Below, piece by piece: positions 9,043 to 18,428 of a stretch of 54,769 nucleotides of DNA. The notes under the pieces are model-generated. The model was given only the letters and a program-made list of their open reading frames with translations. It ran no database searches and was not told where the DNA came from. Source of the DNA: Gammaproteobacteria bacterium (GTDB taxonomy: Bacteria; Pseudomonadota; Gammaproteobacteria; Pseudomonadales; Azotimanducaceae); NCBI GenBank assembly GCA_026705345.1, contig JAPPAV010000008.1:1-54769 (forward strand). The letters are read 5' to 3'. The translations under genes and the position numbers were made by a program. The first letter of the stretch is position 1. Every line of letters begins with the position of its first letter.

Positions 9043-12000
9043 GTGGCGATCCATCGTGAGAAAACGTCGGGTCCATCGACGTGCCGATTTCGCCCGATCC
9101 ACCCAGCCTCTCGGGTCAATCACGCTCTCGCCGCGCGTTTGCGCCGGTTCGGAGCCGCGGCCGCCCTGGCGGTCGTTTCCACGGCGGCAGCCGCGGAAAA
9201 AGCCCTCGACCTCGACTTGCCGGCCCAGACCCTCGCCGAATCGCTCAAACAGGTCGCGGAGCGATTCGGTCTCAAGATCGCGTTCTACACCGAATTCACG
9301 GACGGGCTGGAAGCGCCCGGGCTGTCGGGGACGTATACCGCGTCCGAAGCCTTCGACGCGCTTCTGCACGACACCCCCCTGGAATACACCTACGTCGTAC
9401 GGACGACCGTCGCGGTAAGACCGCGATCATCGAACGAAACCCCTGGAGAAACCGCAATGAGTGATCGAGACAAAGCGCAGCGGCCGAGGCGACCGGTGAT
9501 TGGGCGTGTCGTAACCGCGCTCGCCGCCGCGTTGGTGGCGGGACCGACCTATGCGGCCGAGGCGAACGGCGACAATGGCGACGACGCCAAAGACGACGTC
9601 GAAACGCTGGTGGTCACTGGAACACGGTTGGCGCGCCAGATCACCGGCGCGCCGGTCCATGTCATCACCCGCGAGGAGATGGCCGCGCGAGGCATCGCCT
9701 CGATCGAGGACGCGGTGCGCTCGATCCCTCAGAACTTCAGCGACGTCAACGCAGCCGGGACCCTCGACAACTCGCTGAACTCGGTGGGCACGATCGGCCA
9801 GTCGGCCATCGACCTCCGCGCTCTCGGGCGCGGTTCGCTGGTGCTGGTCAACGGCCGGCGGTGGGTTCAGTCCTCCACCTTCGCCGACGGGACGGTGAAC
9901 CTGAACGGCATCCCGTTCAACGCCGTGGAGCGGATCGAGGTGCTGGCCGACGGCGCGTCCGCCATCTACGGCGCGGATGCCCAGGCGGGCGTCATCAACT
10001 TCATACTGCGCTCCAACTTCGTGGGCGGCGAGACCAGCCTGCGCCAGGACATCGGTGCCAACGACGGCGATGTCCTGAGGTTCGATCAGACCCTCGGCGT
10101 GACCTGGGACGGTGGCCAGGCCATGGCAGTGGTCGGCTACCAGGAGAACGAGGCCGTGAACCGCCAAAAGGCAGGCTTGACCACGCTCGATTTCAGACCC
10201 CTGGGCGGCGCAGACCAGCGGGGCACGTTGACCACCCAGCCTGGCAAGGTCGGATACGGTTTTCCGGGGAGCTTCTTCCAATTCATCACCCTGGGAACGC
10301 TGCCTGCGGGGGATGACGGGACGCAGGGAGTCGCCGGACGCCTCTCGCCCGCGAACCTGGTCCCGTACGACTCCGCCCTGAACGGCGCGACCGCCGTGTC
10401 GGACAGCTTGACCGCATACCTCCAGGTCAGCCAAGCGCTCAGAGACGGCACCGTCGAACTCTATGGCGAACTGAACTATGCCGAGAGGAATTCCCACACC
10501 ACGGGAACCCCGCTCGCGGGCGTTTTCACGGTTCCACACACCAACCCCTACAACGACGTGCCGCCGTTCCCGCCTTTCGCGGTCACCGTCGGCTACGTCT
10601 TCGAGGCGGAGACCCTGGCGGGCCTGATGCCGCCTCGGAGCAACGAAGGCAGCCAGAACAACACCACCGCCACGCTCGGCGCAACCGCCGAATTGCCGTG
10701 GGCGGACTGGAGTCTCGACTATTCCACCACCTACGGTGTCGAGGACGCCTATTTCGGGTTCGTCGCGGGCAACACGGAGCTGTTGAACCAGCGCCTCGCC
10801 GGCGTGGATGCCAACGGCAACCCGCTGCCGATGGACGAAATCATCAACCCGTTCGGGGACGGCTCGGCGCAGAGCCCCGCCGCCGTTGAAGGATTGATCG
10901 AACTCATCGTCTCGGACGCCCCCGGCGGCGCCAACACGAACACCGCGAGCCAGCGAGGCCACCTGCTCACCCTGGACGGCGGCCTGTTCGATCTGCCGGG
11001 AGGCGCCTCGGAGATCGCCCTCGGCGTCGAGGTCCGCACGGAGACCCTCGACTACACCACGGACCCCTCGCGCCGAACCCTGATCATCGTCTTGAAGCCC
11101 GAACGCGAAGCCACGTCGGTATTCGGCGAGTGGAGCTTTCCGATCGTGGCGGAACACAACGGAATCCCCGGCGTGCACTCGCTCGGCGCGAAGCTCGCGA
11201 TCCGTGCCGACGACTATGCTTTCTCCGGTCCATTCGATGGCCCGGACGCGCCGTCGCGCGGGAAGTCCTTCAGCCACACCTCCCCCAAGGTGGATCTCGC
11301 CTGGCATCCCGTCGAGTCGTTGAAGATCCGGGCATCCTGGGGCGAATCCTTCGTCCCGCCGCTTACTCGCAACCTTTTCTCGTCCACGAACGGTCCGTTC
11401 AACTTCGTCCGGGTCGTGGATCCCGAACACCCGGGGGCCGGGTTGCAGTTCCCGGATGCCTATTTCGCCGGAAATCCCGACTTGACCCCGGAAGTCGCCG
11501 ACAATCTGTCCGCCGGTTTCGACTGGGAACCCGGCGGCTTGTTCGAGGGGCTCTCGGTGGCGGCGACCTACGTGGACATCGACATCTCGGACCGCGTCGG
11601 AAGCGGCACCCTCATCGCATTCCAGAACCCGGAACTGCTTTTCGAGATTCCCGGTATGGTCGAACGAGCGCCTGATGGATCCATCGCACGCCTCAATTTG
11701 CTACCCGTCAACATCGCCAGCCGACAAAGCCGCTCGGTCGACTTAACGATCAGCTACCGCTTTGAAACCGCCTTGGGCGCGGTCCGAGTTGGTCTAGATG
11801 GCACCTATACCGATTTTCTGCGCGACACCGCGCTGCCCGGTGGGGACCCGATGCATCTGCACGGCACGCCGGCCGGGCCGGAGCGCATCAAGGGTCGCGG
11901 ATTCGTCAACCTCGCCCGTGGCGATCTGACCGTGAACGTCAATGCCAACTACTCGAGCAGCTACTACAACACCTCGTTCTCCGCTCCCCACGACGTCGAC

Positions 12001-12201
12001 AGCTACCTGACCTTCGATCTCACCGGCTCCTACGAGTTCGGAGACTCGGGCTGGCAGATACACGCCGGTAGCCGAAACCTGTTCAATGCGGATTTCCCCT
12101 TCTTCAACGGGGCCGGGACCCCTTGGGACCCCCGGCGTGTCGACACGCGGGGCCGAATCATCTACCTGCAGGTCAGGAAGTCGTACGACCTGCCGTTCTA
12201 G
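9043..12201 (+). CDS. TonB-dependent receptor with N-terminal STN domain and an internal second signal-peptide-like segment
   Basis: One open frame of 1052 aa starts at a GTG two bases after the fecR stop. Residues 30-50 form a signal peptide (RLRRFGAAAALAVVSTAAAA). Residues about 53-125 are an STN signalling domain (LDLDLPAQTLAESLKQVAER). Then comes MSDRDKAQRPRRPVIG with VVTALAAALVAGPTYA (residues 139-170), which looks like a second complete signal peptide. A TonB-box-like ETLVVTG follows, then a plug domain (APVHVITREEMAARGIASIE, RIEVLADGASAIYGADAQAG) and the beta-barrel, ending in KSYDLPF with the expected terminal Phe. An ATG at 9457 preceded by GGAG could start a separate receptor lacking STN. 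The ligand is unknown. Confidence 0.9.
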   Translation: MAIHREKTSGPSTCRFRPIHPASRVNHALAARLRRFGAAAALAVVSTAAAAEKALDLDLPAQTLAESLKQVAERFGLKIAFYTEFTDGLEAPGLSGTYTASEAFDALLHDTPLEYTYVVRTTVAVRPRSSNETPGETAMSDRDKAQRPRRPVIGRVVTALAAALVAGPTYAAEANGDNGDDAKDDVETLVVTGTRLARQITGAPVHVITREEMAARGIASIEDAVRSIPQNFSDVNAAGTLDNSLNSVGTIGQSAIDLRALGRGSLVLVNGRRWVQSSTFADGTVNLNGIPFNAVERIEVLADGASAIYGADAQAGVINFILRSNFVGGETSLRQDIGANDGDVLRFDQTLGVTWDGGQAMAVVGYQENEAVNRQKAGLTTLDFRPLGGADQRGTLTTQPGKVGYGFPGSFFQFITLGTLPAGDDGTQGVAGRLSPANLVPYDSALNGATAVSDSLTAYLQVSQALRDGTVELYGELNYAERNSHTTGTPLAGVFTVPHTNPYNDVPPFPPFAVTVGYVFEAETLAGLMPPRSNEGSQNNTTATLGATAELPWADWSLDYSTTYGVEDAYFGFVAGNTELLNQRLAGVDANGNPLPMDEIINPFGDGSAQSPAAVEGLIELIVSDAPGGANTNTASQRGHLLTLDGGLFDLPGGASEIALGVEVRTETLDYTTDPSRRTLIIVLKPEREATSVFGEWSFPIVAEHNGIPGVHSLGAKLAIRADDYAFSGPFDGPDAPSRGKSFSHTSPKVDLAWHPVESLKIRASWGESFVPPLTRNLFSSTNGPFNFVRVVDPEHPGAGLQFPDAYFAGNPDLTPEVADNLSAGFDWEPGGLFEGLSVAATYVDIDISDRVGSGTLIAFQNPELLFEIPGMVERAPDGSIARLNLLPVNIASRQSRSVDLTISYRFETALGAVRVGLDGTYTDFLRDTALPGGDPMHLHGTPAGPERIKGRGFVNLARGDLTVNVNANYSSSYYNTSFSAPHDVDSYLTFDLTGSYEFGDSGWQIHAGSRNLFNADFPFFNGAGTPWDPRRVDTRGRIIYLQVRKSYDLPF
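9445..9459 (+). promoter_or_regulatory. possible internal ribosome binding site and start inside the receptor ORF
   Basis: GGAG lies about 9 bases before an in-frame ATG at 9457, exactly where the second signal-peptide-like segment begins. Initiation here would give a 914-aa receptor with a normal signal peptide, leaving the STN part as an N-terminal extension made only from the upstream GTG. Confidence 0.45.
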
Positions 12202-12214
12202 GAGACCAAGACCA

Positions 12215-13492
12215 ATGATCAGAAACATGATGTGCAGTCTAGCGGCGCTGGTGGCGTTGTCGTCGCCGGCTGCGGGGATAGAGTTTTTCGAAGGCAGTTG
12301 GGACGACGCTTTCAAGGCAGCCGAAGAGAACGGCCAGCTCGTCTTCGTGGATATCTACACCGAGTGGTGCGGGCCCTGCAAGCTGATGGACGCCAACGTC
12401 TTTCCCACGGACGCGGTCGGCGACTATTTCAACGCCCGTTTTGTCAACATCAAGCTCGACGCCGAAGACGAGGATGTGAACGGTCCCGAGATCGGCGATC
12501 GCTACGACGTCCGTGCCTACCCCACCCTGCTGTTCCTGAACCCCGACGGGTCCGAGCTTGGGCGCGGCGTGGCGGGCCTTGAGGTCGAGCAGCTGATCCA
12601 GCTGGCCAAGGAAGCCACTGGCGAGGCGTCGAGTGGATTCGCCGACATGGCCGCAAGGTACGACGCCGGGGAGCGGGACGCCGCCTTCGTCCAAGCCTTC
12701 CTGGAGACGGCGCAGGTCGCCGGGGCGAAGCTCCACGACGATGTCGAGGCAATGGTCGCCCACCGGCAACGGATGGCACCGGTATTCAACGAGTACTTCG
12801 CGAGTCGGGACAAGGAATCCCTCATCAACGCCGGCGACTTCGCGGTCATCGGTGCCTACAAGAGCAAGGTCGTGCGCGGCGACCCGGCGGTCGAGTTCGT
12901 CATCGACAACTACGACGCCTTCGCCGCGGTCGCACCGGAGAACGCCGTCGCCGCGTTCGTGCTGGAATCCAACTACTACACCGTCCAGGGCCTTGCCAGC
13001 GCTGGCGACGACGCCTATCTCGACCAGCTCGACATGCTCGACGGGCCACTACGTCGCGCGGCCGAATTCCAGCGCGACCTCGAACCCGACAGCCCGTTGC
13101 TTCGGGAGTTCCAGGAGGAGAACTTCCGCAACGGGTACCTCGCCCAACAGGGTCGGTGGGCGGAGCTCAAGCAAGCCGTCGAGGCCCGCCTCGCCAAGCC
13201 GGGCGCCAACCGGGCCCGGATATACACCTCCGCCAGCAACGACTTCCAGCGCGCCGAAGCGGCGGAGTACCGACTGCTCGCCCGCGAATACGCCGAACGA
13301 GGCTACAAACTCGATCCCTCGGCCCCGTTCGCGGCGGTGACCTACGCGAGATCCCTTGAACAGGATGGCCGGAATGCCGAAGCCATGGCCGTCCTCGAAA
13401 GGGCCCTCGCCGAAATCACGGACCCCGGAAGCGCCCTCGCGAATGTGCTCAAGACCCAATTGGCGAACCTGAAAGAACCGACGACCGATTAG
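12215..13492 (+). CDS. periplasmic thioredoxin-fold protein with helical C-terminal extension
   Basis: This 425-aa protein starts at an ATG with GGAG overlapping the receptor stop codon region. It has a signal peptide (MIRNMMCSLAALVALSSPAA), then a thioredoxin domain with the active site EWCGPCK at about residues 52-58 and the cis-proline loop AYPTLLFL. The 280-residue remainder is helical with TPR-like pairs such as FAAVTYARSLEQDGRNAEAM. It probably reduces or isomerises disulphides in the periplasm. Position directly behind the sigma-FecR-receptor genes suggests it is part of that operon; what it acts on is not evident. Confidence 0.88.
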   Translation: MIRNMMCSLAALVALSSPAAGIEFFEGSWDDAFKAAEENGQLVFVDIYTEWCGPCKLMDANVFPTDAVGDYFNARFVNIKLDAEDEDVNGPEIGDRYDVRAYPTLLFLNPDGSELGRGVAGLEVEQLIQLAKEATGEASSGFADMAARYDAGERDAAFVQAFLETAQVAGAKLHDDVEAMVAHRQRMAPVFNEYFASRDKESLINAGDFAVIGAYKSKVVRGDPAVEFVIDNYDAFAAVAPENAVAAFVLESNYYTVQGLASAGDDAYLDQLDMLDGPLRRAAEFQRDLEPDSPLLREFQEENFRNGYLAQQGRWAELKQAVEARLAKPGANRARIYTSASNDFQRAEAAEYRLLAREYAERGYKLDPSAPFAAVTYARSLEQDGRNAEAMAVLERALAEITDPGSALANVLKTQLANLKEPTTD

Positions 13493-13627
13493 GCCCTTGG
13501 GGCCGCAGCTCGCGGCGCAGCGGCCCATTTTGCGAGATATCGCACACCAACTGGTGCTAATCTCCGGCATAAAGCGCCGTTGCGGTCAGGCAAAGTACCA
13601 CCGCAACCACATCGGGAAGTCGAAACG

Positions 13628-14014
13628 ATGGCCGGCGGCGACAACAAGCAACCGGATACCGAAACCTCAAGGGGGCCGCAGCGGCGCACCTTGTCACTTC
13701 CATCGTGGCTGGACGGACGCACCATCGCCATCTTGACCGGGATGGTGTCCATAGCCGCCATGGTGCAGACGTCCCATTCAGGGCTCAGCGACGACATCCA
13801 TCGCCTTCGCGACGAGATGTATGCGATGCGAACCGAGTTGCGGCAGGAGTTTCGAGGGGAAATAGGTGGCCTGCGGTACGAACTCACCGCGAGGATCGAG
13901 AAGCTCGACGAACGACTCCGCAAGGTGGAGATCGATCTCGCTGCCATCCGCACCCACCTCATGGGCTTTGACGCTCGCCCACCCCACGACGAGCCGCAAC
14001 ACGAACCGTCGTAG
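13628..14014 (+). CDS. small membrane-anchored coiled-coil protein
   Basis: This 128-aa protein has one hydrophobic segment (TIAILTGMVSIAAMVQ, about residues 32-47) followed by a heptad-rich coiled coil (DDIHRLRDEMYAMRTELRQE, then RIEKLDERLRKVEIDLAAIR). It resembles the two coiled-coil genes at 22606 and 22920 in design and in its short tail. Its stop codon TAG lies within the GTAGGGG edge of a hairpin repeat, so the natural C-terminus may have been altered by repeat insertion. Function unknown. Confidence 0.7.
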   Translation: MAGGDNKQPDTETSRGPQRRTLSLPSWLDGRTIAILTGMVSIAAMVQTSHSGLSDDIHRLRDEMYAMRTELRQEFRGEIGGLRYELTARIEKLDERLRKVEIDLAAIRTHLMGFDARPPHDEPQHEPS

Positions 14015-14036
14015 GGGACGGGCTTGTCCCGTCCCG
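14011..14036. repeat. GTAGGGG hairpin repeat supplying a stop codon
   Basis: GTAGGGGACGGGCTTGTCCC followed by GTCCCG. The TAG at 14012-14014 is the stop codon of the coiled-coil gene that ends here. Confidence 0.85.
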
Positions 14037-14208
14037 TTTTCGAAAGAGTCGGCCTCCAAGCGTCTCGCCTCGCGGTGGCACCGAGAACGGCATAGCTAGT
14101 CGGTATCGTCCAACAGTACCTTGAGGCGCACTGGTCGGGACAACCCACTCTCGCGTTGCAAACTGTGGTCCGACCCGAGAATCTCCGGTCATTCGACAAG
14201 CGGGAGGC

Positions 14209-15792
14209 ATGAACATGCGTTGCTTGATTACGGTGACCGCACTCACCATCGTGGCAGCCGGCTGCACGGCGACCACGGCTGTCGACGATGGGGACGATCC
14301 GTTCGAACACTACGAACTTGCCACGTCGCCGGCGAAGCACCAGACGCTCCTCTTCGGATCGTTCGACGGGCAGGCCCCGCTTGCGGTCGTTCGCGTGGAC
14401 GGAACGGGACAGCGGCACGTTCACCTGCTGGCATTCGACGGCGGCAACTGGATGGAGAAAACCAACCTTGCCCTCGAACCGGGCGTGCTGTTCGTGGACG
14501 TCGCGCGAATCGACGGCGACGATCGCCTCGTCACCTATCGGTCCACCGGCGTCCACGGGCTTGACCCGGACACGGGGACGGAACACCCACTCGTCAACGC
14601 GACGACCGACTTCCACGCACCCGAGGGCGCCGGCATTCCGCACCTCGACGTGATGCGGGATCTCAACGGCGACGGGCGCGATGACCTCTGTCTGCCCGAC
14701 ACGGACGGCTTCTGGATCGCCCTTCAGTCGAGCGATGGTTCGTTTGCCGAGGCGGTGAAGATCGGTGTCCCGGAGCCGTTTCTCGACGCGAAGGCGTACG
14801 GCGACGAGCGGACCTACGGCGAGGTGGGAATCACGCCGCAGAACACGCCGTGGTACCTGCGCAGGGTGCATCGGCTGGACTTCGACCGGGACGGCCGTCA
14901 AGACCTCGCGTTCTGGAACGACGACCACTTCCTCGTCTACCGCCAGGACGACGCCGGCGGATTCTCGCGACCACCCGGCAAGTTCGGGACCGACGTGCCG
15001 TTCCACTTCGACGGACCCTATTCCCTCGCCTTCCAATACGGCGATACCGGGGTGGCGTCGATGTTGCTTGGGTTTGCCGAGCGGAAGGATCTGACGATCC
15101 TGAACGGATTCGAAGACCTGAACGCCGACGGCGTCGCCGATCTCGTGACACTCACCCTCGCCGGTCGGAGCCCGCTGCGCCTCGGCGGTCGCTACGACGT
15201 GCACTTCGGCCGACCAGCACCGGGCGGCACGACTTTTGCGGCTGAACCCGACACCTCGGCCACCGCGCCCGGCAGGTCAGCCGGCGGCACGGCATGGGGC
15301 TACGCCTCGCAGATGTACCTGGATTTCAACAACGACGGGGCGACCGACATGGGACTGGCCGCCGTCAACACCAGCCTCGGCGGCATGGTCCGGGCGATCG
15401 CCGCCAACTCCATTTCGATGGAACTCGCGCTGTACGGGCTGCGAGACGGGCAATACCCCGCCCGGCCCGACTGGACCCGCACGGTGCGTACGCGGTTCGC
15501 GCCGTTGGACAAGCGCGGACCGATGTTCCCGACCGTACTCGTCGGCGACGTCAACGGCGACGGCCGCTCGGACCTTTTGACCGGCGAACGATGGGACGAA
15601 CTCAACGTCTTCCTCGGCACACCGGGCAAAGACCCCGTGGCCAGGCGGCCCATCAAGGTAGCCGTCGACCTCCCCGGCAACGAACTCAATGCACGGCTCG
15701 CGGACCTCGACAAGGATGGCAAGGAAGACCTCGTGATCCAACATCCGTCGGCGGGGGAGCCGGGTCGGTTGTACATCCTGATGGCGCAATAG
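14209..15792 (+). CDS. VCBS/FG-GAP repeat lipoprotein
   Basis: This 527-aa protein begins with a lipoprotein signal (MNMRCLITVTALTIVAAGC, lipobox IVAAGC, lipidated Cys at residue 19). It carries at least six calcium-loop repeats of the D-x-[DN]-x-D-G-x-x-D type: DLNGDGRDDLCLPD, DFDRDGRQDLAFWN, DLNADGVADLVTL, DFNNDGATDMGLA, DVNGDGRSDLLTG and DLDKDGKEDLVIQ. This points to a beta-propeller exposed on the outer or inner membrane and stabilised by Ca2+. Ligand or enzymatic activity cannot be inferred. The reading frame has two nearby ATGs (14209 and 14215). Confidence 0.88.
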   Translation: MNMRCLITVTALTIVAAGCTATTAVDDGDDPFEHYELATSPAKHQTLLFGSFDGQAPLAVVRVDGTGQRHVHLLAFDGGNWMEKTNLALEPGVLFVDVARIDGDDRLVTYRSTGVHGLDPDTGTEHPLVNATTDFHAPEGAGIPHLDVMRDLNGDGRDDLCLPDTDGFWIALQSSDGSFAEAVKIGVPEPFLDAKAYGDERTYGEVGITPQNTPWYLRRVHRLDFDRDGRQDLAFWNDDHFLVYRQDDAGGFSRPPGKFGTDVPFHFDGPYSLAFQYGDTGVASMLLGFAERKDLTILNGFEDLNADGVADLVTLTLAGRSPLRLGGRYDVHFGRPAPGGTTFAAEPDTSATAPGRSAGGTAWGYASQMYLDFNNDGATDMGLAAVNTSLGGMVRAIAANSISMELALYGLRDGQYPARPDWTRTVRTRFAPLDKRGPMFPTVLVGDVNGDGRSDLLTGERWDELNVFLGTPGKDPVARRPIKVAVDLPGNELNARLADLDKDGKEDLVIQHPSAGEPGRLYILMAQ

Positions 15793-15821
15793 CGCCGTTG
15801 ATCGGCCATCACGCCTCCCAC

Positions 15822-16817
15822 ATGGCAATCGACCAGGTTCCAGCAAACCGTCGGCTAGTCGAGGAGCTCTACGCCAACGGCTACCTCACTGCGGCGGCCC
15901 GGCAGGCGGCCCTCGAGTTCCTTAAACCCCACGATCAGTGGAGCCTGTGGATATCCCGGCTGTTGCTCATCGTCGGAAGCGCATTGGCGCTTTCCGGCGT
16001 CGTCTACTTCTTCGCATTCAATTGGAGCCAGATTCCGCCGATAGCCAAGTTTGCCTCCATCCAGATCGGGATCGTCGCCGCGGTCGGCGCCGCGTCCGTT
16101 TGGGGGTTCACGCGGACACACGGTCAGGTGCTGGTGGTCGGCGCGAGCGTCCTGGTGGGCGTGTTCCTGGCCGTCTTCGGCCAGGTCTACCAGACCGGTG
16201 CCGATGCGTTCGAGCTGTTCACCGCCTGGTCCGTGCTCATACTCGGCTGGAGCGTGATTTCGAATTTCGCACCCCAATGGGCGTTGTGGCTGGCCGTCAC
16301 CAACGTCGCGCTGGGCCTGTGGTGGCGGCAAGCGGCCCTGCCAAGCGAAGAGATGGCGTTTTTGATCTACGCCTACCTGGCACTCTTGAACGGCATGGCA
16401 CTCGCTGTGCGGGAATGGGGCGCCCTGCGCGGTGTCGATTGGATAGCACGGCGCTGGACGCGCGTGTTGCTCACCATCGCTACGCTCTTGGCTCTTTTGG
16501 TTCCGGCGTCGACCTTGGTCATGGCCGATGACCCCACGACGTCGATGCTCGTGGCCGGCATCATGGGGTTGATCGGCCACGTCGTGCTCTACAGCGCCTA
16601 CCGGCATCTGTTGCCCGACGCCTGGGCCGTCTCGGCGACGGTATTGTCGGGTTGCCTGGTCCTGGACGCGGCGGCATACCGGATCTTAAGCAGTGCGCTT
16701 GGCGACAACACCGCGGCGACCTGGTTGAGCCTCGGCCTCGCGACCTTGGTCATCTTTGCCACCGCGATGGTGTACCTGCGTTCCATCGCGCCGAAGCTGA
16801 AGGCGGCGCATGACTGA
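15822..16817 (+). CDS. DUF2157-type integral membrane protein
   Basis: This 331-aa protein has a soluble N-terminal stretch (RRLVEELYANGYLTAAARQA) followed by about eight to ten membrane helices, the first being LLLIVGSALALSGVVYFFAF at about residues 46-65. That order, with a YFFAFNWSQ-like turn after helix one, is the DUF2157 pattern. It overlaps the next gene by eight bases, and the three genes 15822-18370 form the recurrent DUF2157-DUF4401-GDYXXLXY set. The biochemical role of the set is not known to me. Confidence 0.8.
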   Translation: MAIDQVPANRRLVEELYANGYLTAAARQAALEFLKPHDQWSLWISRLLLIVGSALALSGVVYFFAFNWSQIPPIAKFASIQIGIVAAVGAASVWGFTRTHGQVLVVGASVLVGVFLAVFGQVYQTGADAFELFTAWSVLILGWSVISNFAPQWALWLAVTNVALGLWWRQAALPSEEMAFLIYAYLALLNGMALAVREWGALRGVDWIARRWTRVLLTIATLLALLVPASTLVMADDPTTSMLVAGIMGLIGHVVLYSAYRHLLPDAWAVSATVLSGCLVLDAAAYRILSSALGDNTAATWLSLGLATLVIFATAMVYLRSIAPKLKAAHD

Positions 16818-17883
16818 TCGGGCGACCATGCACCGCGTACCGGCATTACTCGATGCGCTTGCCCGGGACGGCCACATCTCGGACCGGCAGGCAGTCGAGG
16901 CGTTCGTGCTGGCGCGCCAAGGCGAAACGGAGTTGCCGCTCCACATCCGGGTTCTTGCCGGCATCGCCGCCGTGATCGCCTGCGCCTGCTTTGTCGGTTT
17001 CCTGTGGAAGCTTGGACTGATCGACTACGACGAGCCAGCCGGAATGCTCCTCATCGGACCGGCATTCATCGTCGCCGCGATCGTCTTGAATCGAATACCC
17101 GGAGTGTCCCAGACGACCGTTGGCAGCTTTTTGCTTCAAGCATCGCTGGCCATGATGGCGACGGGGAAACTCCTGTTCATCATCGGATTCAATGAATCTT
17201 TCTCCACTCCCTGGGCGTGGTCGTTGGCCGCTCTGATAGTCACGGCGGCGACGTACCATCTTTTCCCGATGTCGATCGATCGTTTCCTTTCATCGTTCGT
17301 CGTGTTGCTCTCCGTCATGGTCACCACCGTGGTTTGGGGCGAGGAAACGACGCTACCGCACGAACTTCTGATGACTGGCTTTTTCGGACTCCAACTGACT
17401 GTTGGCGCCGTGCTCCTGACCCACGGGCGGATCAGACGCGAGCACCTGCCGCTCGGCTACGCGATCGCCTTCTCGTTGTGTGTAATCGGGCTCACCTCGC
17501 CCGCGTACGTGGCGACCTATCCCATGGTGGTGAACGGGATGCTCGCCGGCGGATTGATCGCCCTTTTCGCGTGGGCTGGCGGCGGCGTCGATATCCTCAA
17601 GCGGCCACCGATGGTACTGGCCTCGCTCGGCGCTGTGCTTCTCGCACTGATCTCGGCGCCCGCTCTGATGCTGTCGATCGGGGCGATGATCATCGGCTAC
17701 GCCAAGCACGAACGGCGGTTGCTGATCCTCGGTGCGCTGCTGATGCCGGCATTTCTCTGGACCTACTACTACGATCCGGAGGTCTCGCTGCTGATGAAGT
17801 CGGCGATCCTCACCGTCACCGGCGGCGCCCTGCTCGCGGGCCGCTTCTATATGTCCTACACGGGAAAGAGCCGTGAAGCTTGA
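16810..17883 (+). CDS. DUF4401-type integral membrane protein
   Basis: This 357-aa protein has a short soluble N-terminal region (LLDALARDGHISDRQAVEAF) and about ten membrane helices (VLAGIAAVIACACFVGFLW, LLIGPAFIVAAIVL and so on). It ends in a GRFYMSYTGKSREA tail. Its start ATG lies inside the end of the DUF2157 gene, and its stop overlaps the GTG start of the GDYXXLXY gene, so the three are almost certainly translated as a coupled unit. Confidence 0.8.
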   Translation: MTDRATMHRVPALLDALARDGHISDRQAVEAFVLARQGETELPLHIRVLAGIAAVIACACFVGFLWKLGLIDYDEPAGMLLIGPAFIVAAIVLNRIPGVSQTTVGSFLLQASLAMMATGKLLFIIGFNESFSTPWAWSLAALIVTAATYHLFPMSIDRFLSSFVVLLSVMVTTVVWGEETTLPHELLMTGFFGLQLTVGAVLLTHGRIRREHLPLGYAIAFSLCVIGLTSPAYVATYPMVVNGMLAGGLIALFAWAGGGVDILKRPPMVLASLGAVLLALISAPALMLSIGAMIIGYAKHERRLLILGALLMPAFLWTYYYDPEVSLLMKSAILTVTGGALLAGRFYMSYTGKSREA

Positions 17884-18370
17884 TCCCAGAACCACGGTCG
17901 CGATCGGCTTGACGTTGGCCATTCTCGTGCTGTTCAACATCTCGATCATCGACCGCGAAAAGACGATTTCGACCGGCAAGACGCTGTTCCTGGAACTGGC
18001 ACCGGTGGATCCGCGTTCGTTGATGCAAGGCGACTACATGCGACTGCGCTACGTCGTCGAAGACTCCGTTCCGGATGGCGTTTTGAAGGAATACGAAAAG
18101 CGCGGCTACCTGGTGCTGCGCGGCGACTCGGCGAACGTGGCCCGGTTCGTTCGTGTGCATGACGGCGAATCCCACAGGCAGGACGAAAGGCTCGTGAGGT
18201 TTCACCGGCAGTTTGGTCGGATCCGGATTGTGCCGGACAGCTTCTTCTTCCAGGAAGGCCACGCGGAACTCTACGAGGATGCGCAATACGGCATGTTCAG
18301 ATTCGACGAACGCGGTCGCTACCTGCTCGTCGGGCTTGCCGACACCAACCGGGTGCCGATCGAACCGTGA
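17873..18370 (+). CDS. GDYXXLXY-motif protein
   Basis: This 165-aa protein starts at GTG and has one N-terminal membrane segment (TTVAIGLTLAILVLFNISII). The name-giving motif appears as MQGDYMRLRY at about residues 51-60, after ELAPVDPRSL. It ends GRYLLVGLADTNRVPIEP. The remainder is predicted to lie outside the cytoplasm. It is the third member of the overlapping membrane-protein trio. Family identity is clear from the motif and context; molecular role is unknown. Confidence 0.88.
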   Translation: MKLDPRTTVAIGLTLAILVLFNISIIDREKTISTGKTLFLELAPVDPRSLMQGDYMRLRYVVEDSVPDGVLKEYEKRGYLVLRGDSANVARFVRVHDGESHRQDERLVRFHRQFGRIRIVPDSFFFQEGHAELYEDAQYGMFRFDERGRYLLVGLADTNRVPIEP

Positions 18371-18428
18371 CCGGCCCAGCGCCCCCATGGGACAATCTGG
18401 CGCATAGGTACGAGCACGGGAGAACCCT

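Noticed and set aside
9427-11430. 667-aa minus-strand open frame under the TonB receptor
   Set aside because: It is the GC-driven antisense shadow of a receptor with clear domains; composition is Arg/Gly/Val/His-rich and no family is recognisable.
13489-15204. 571-aa minus-strand open frame
   Set aside because: It runs antisense through the coiled-coil and VCBS lipoprotein genes and a hairpin repeat; no domain.
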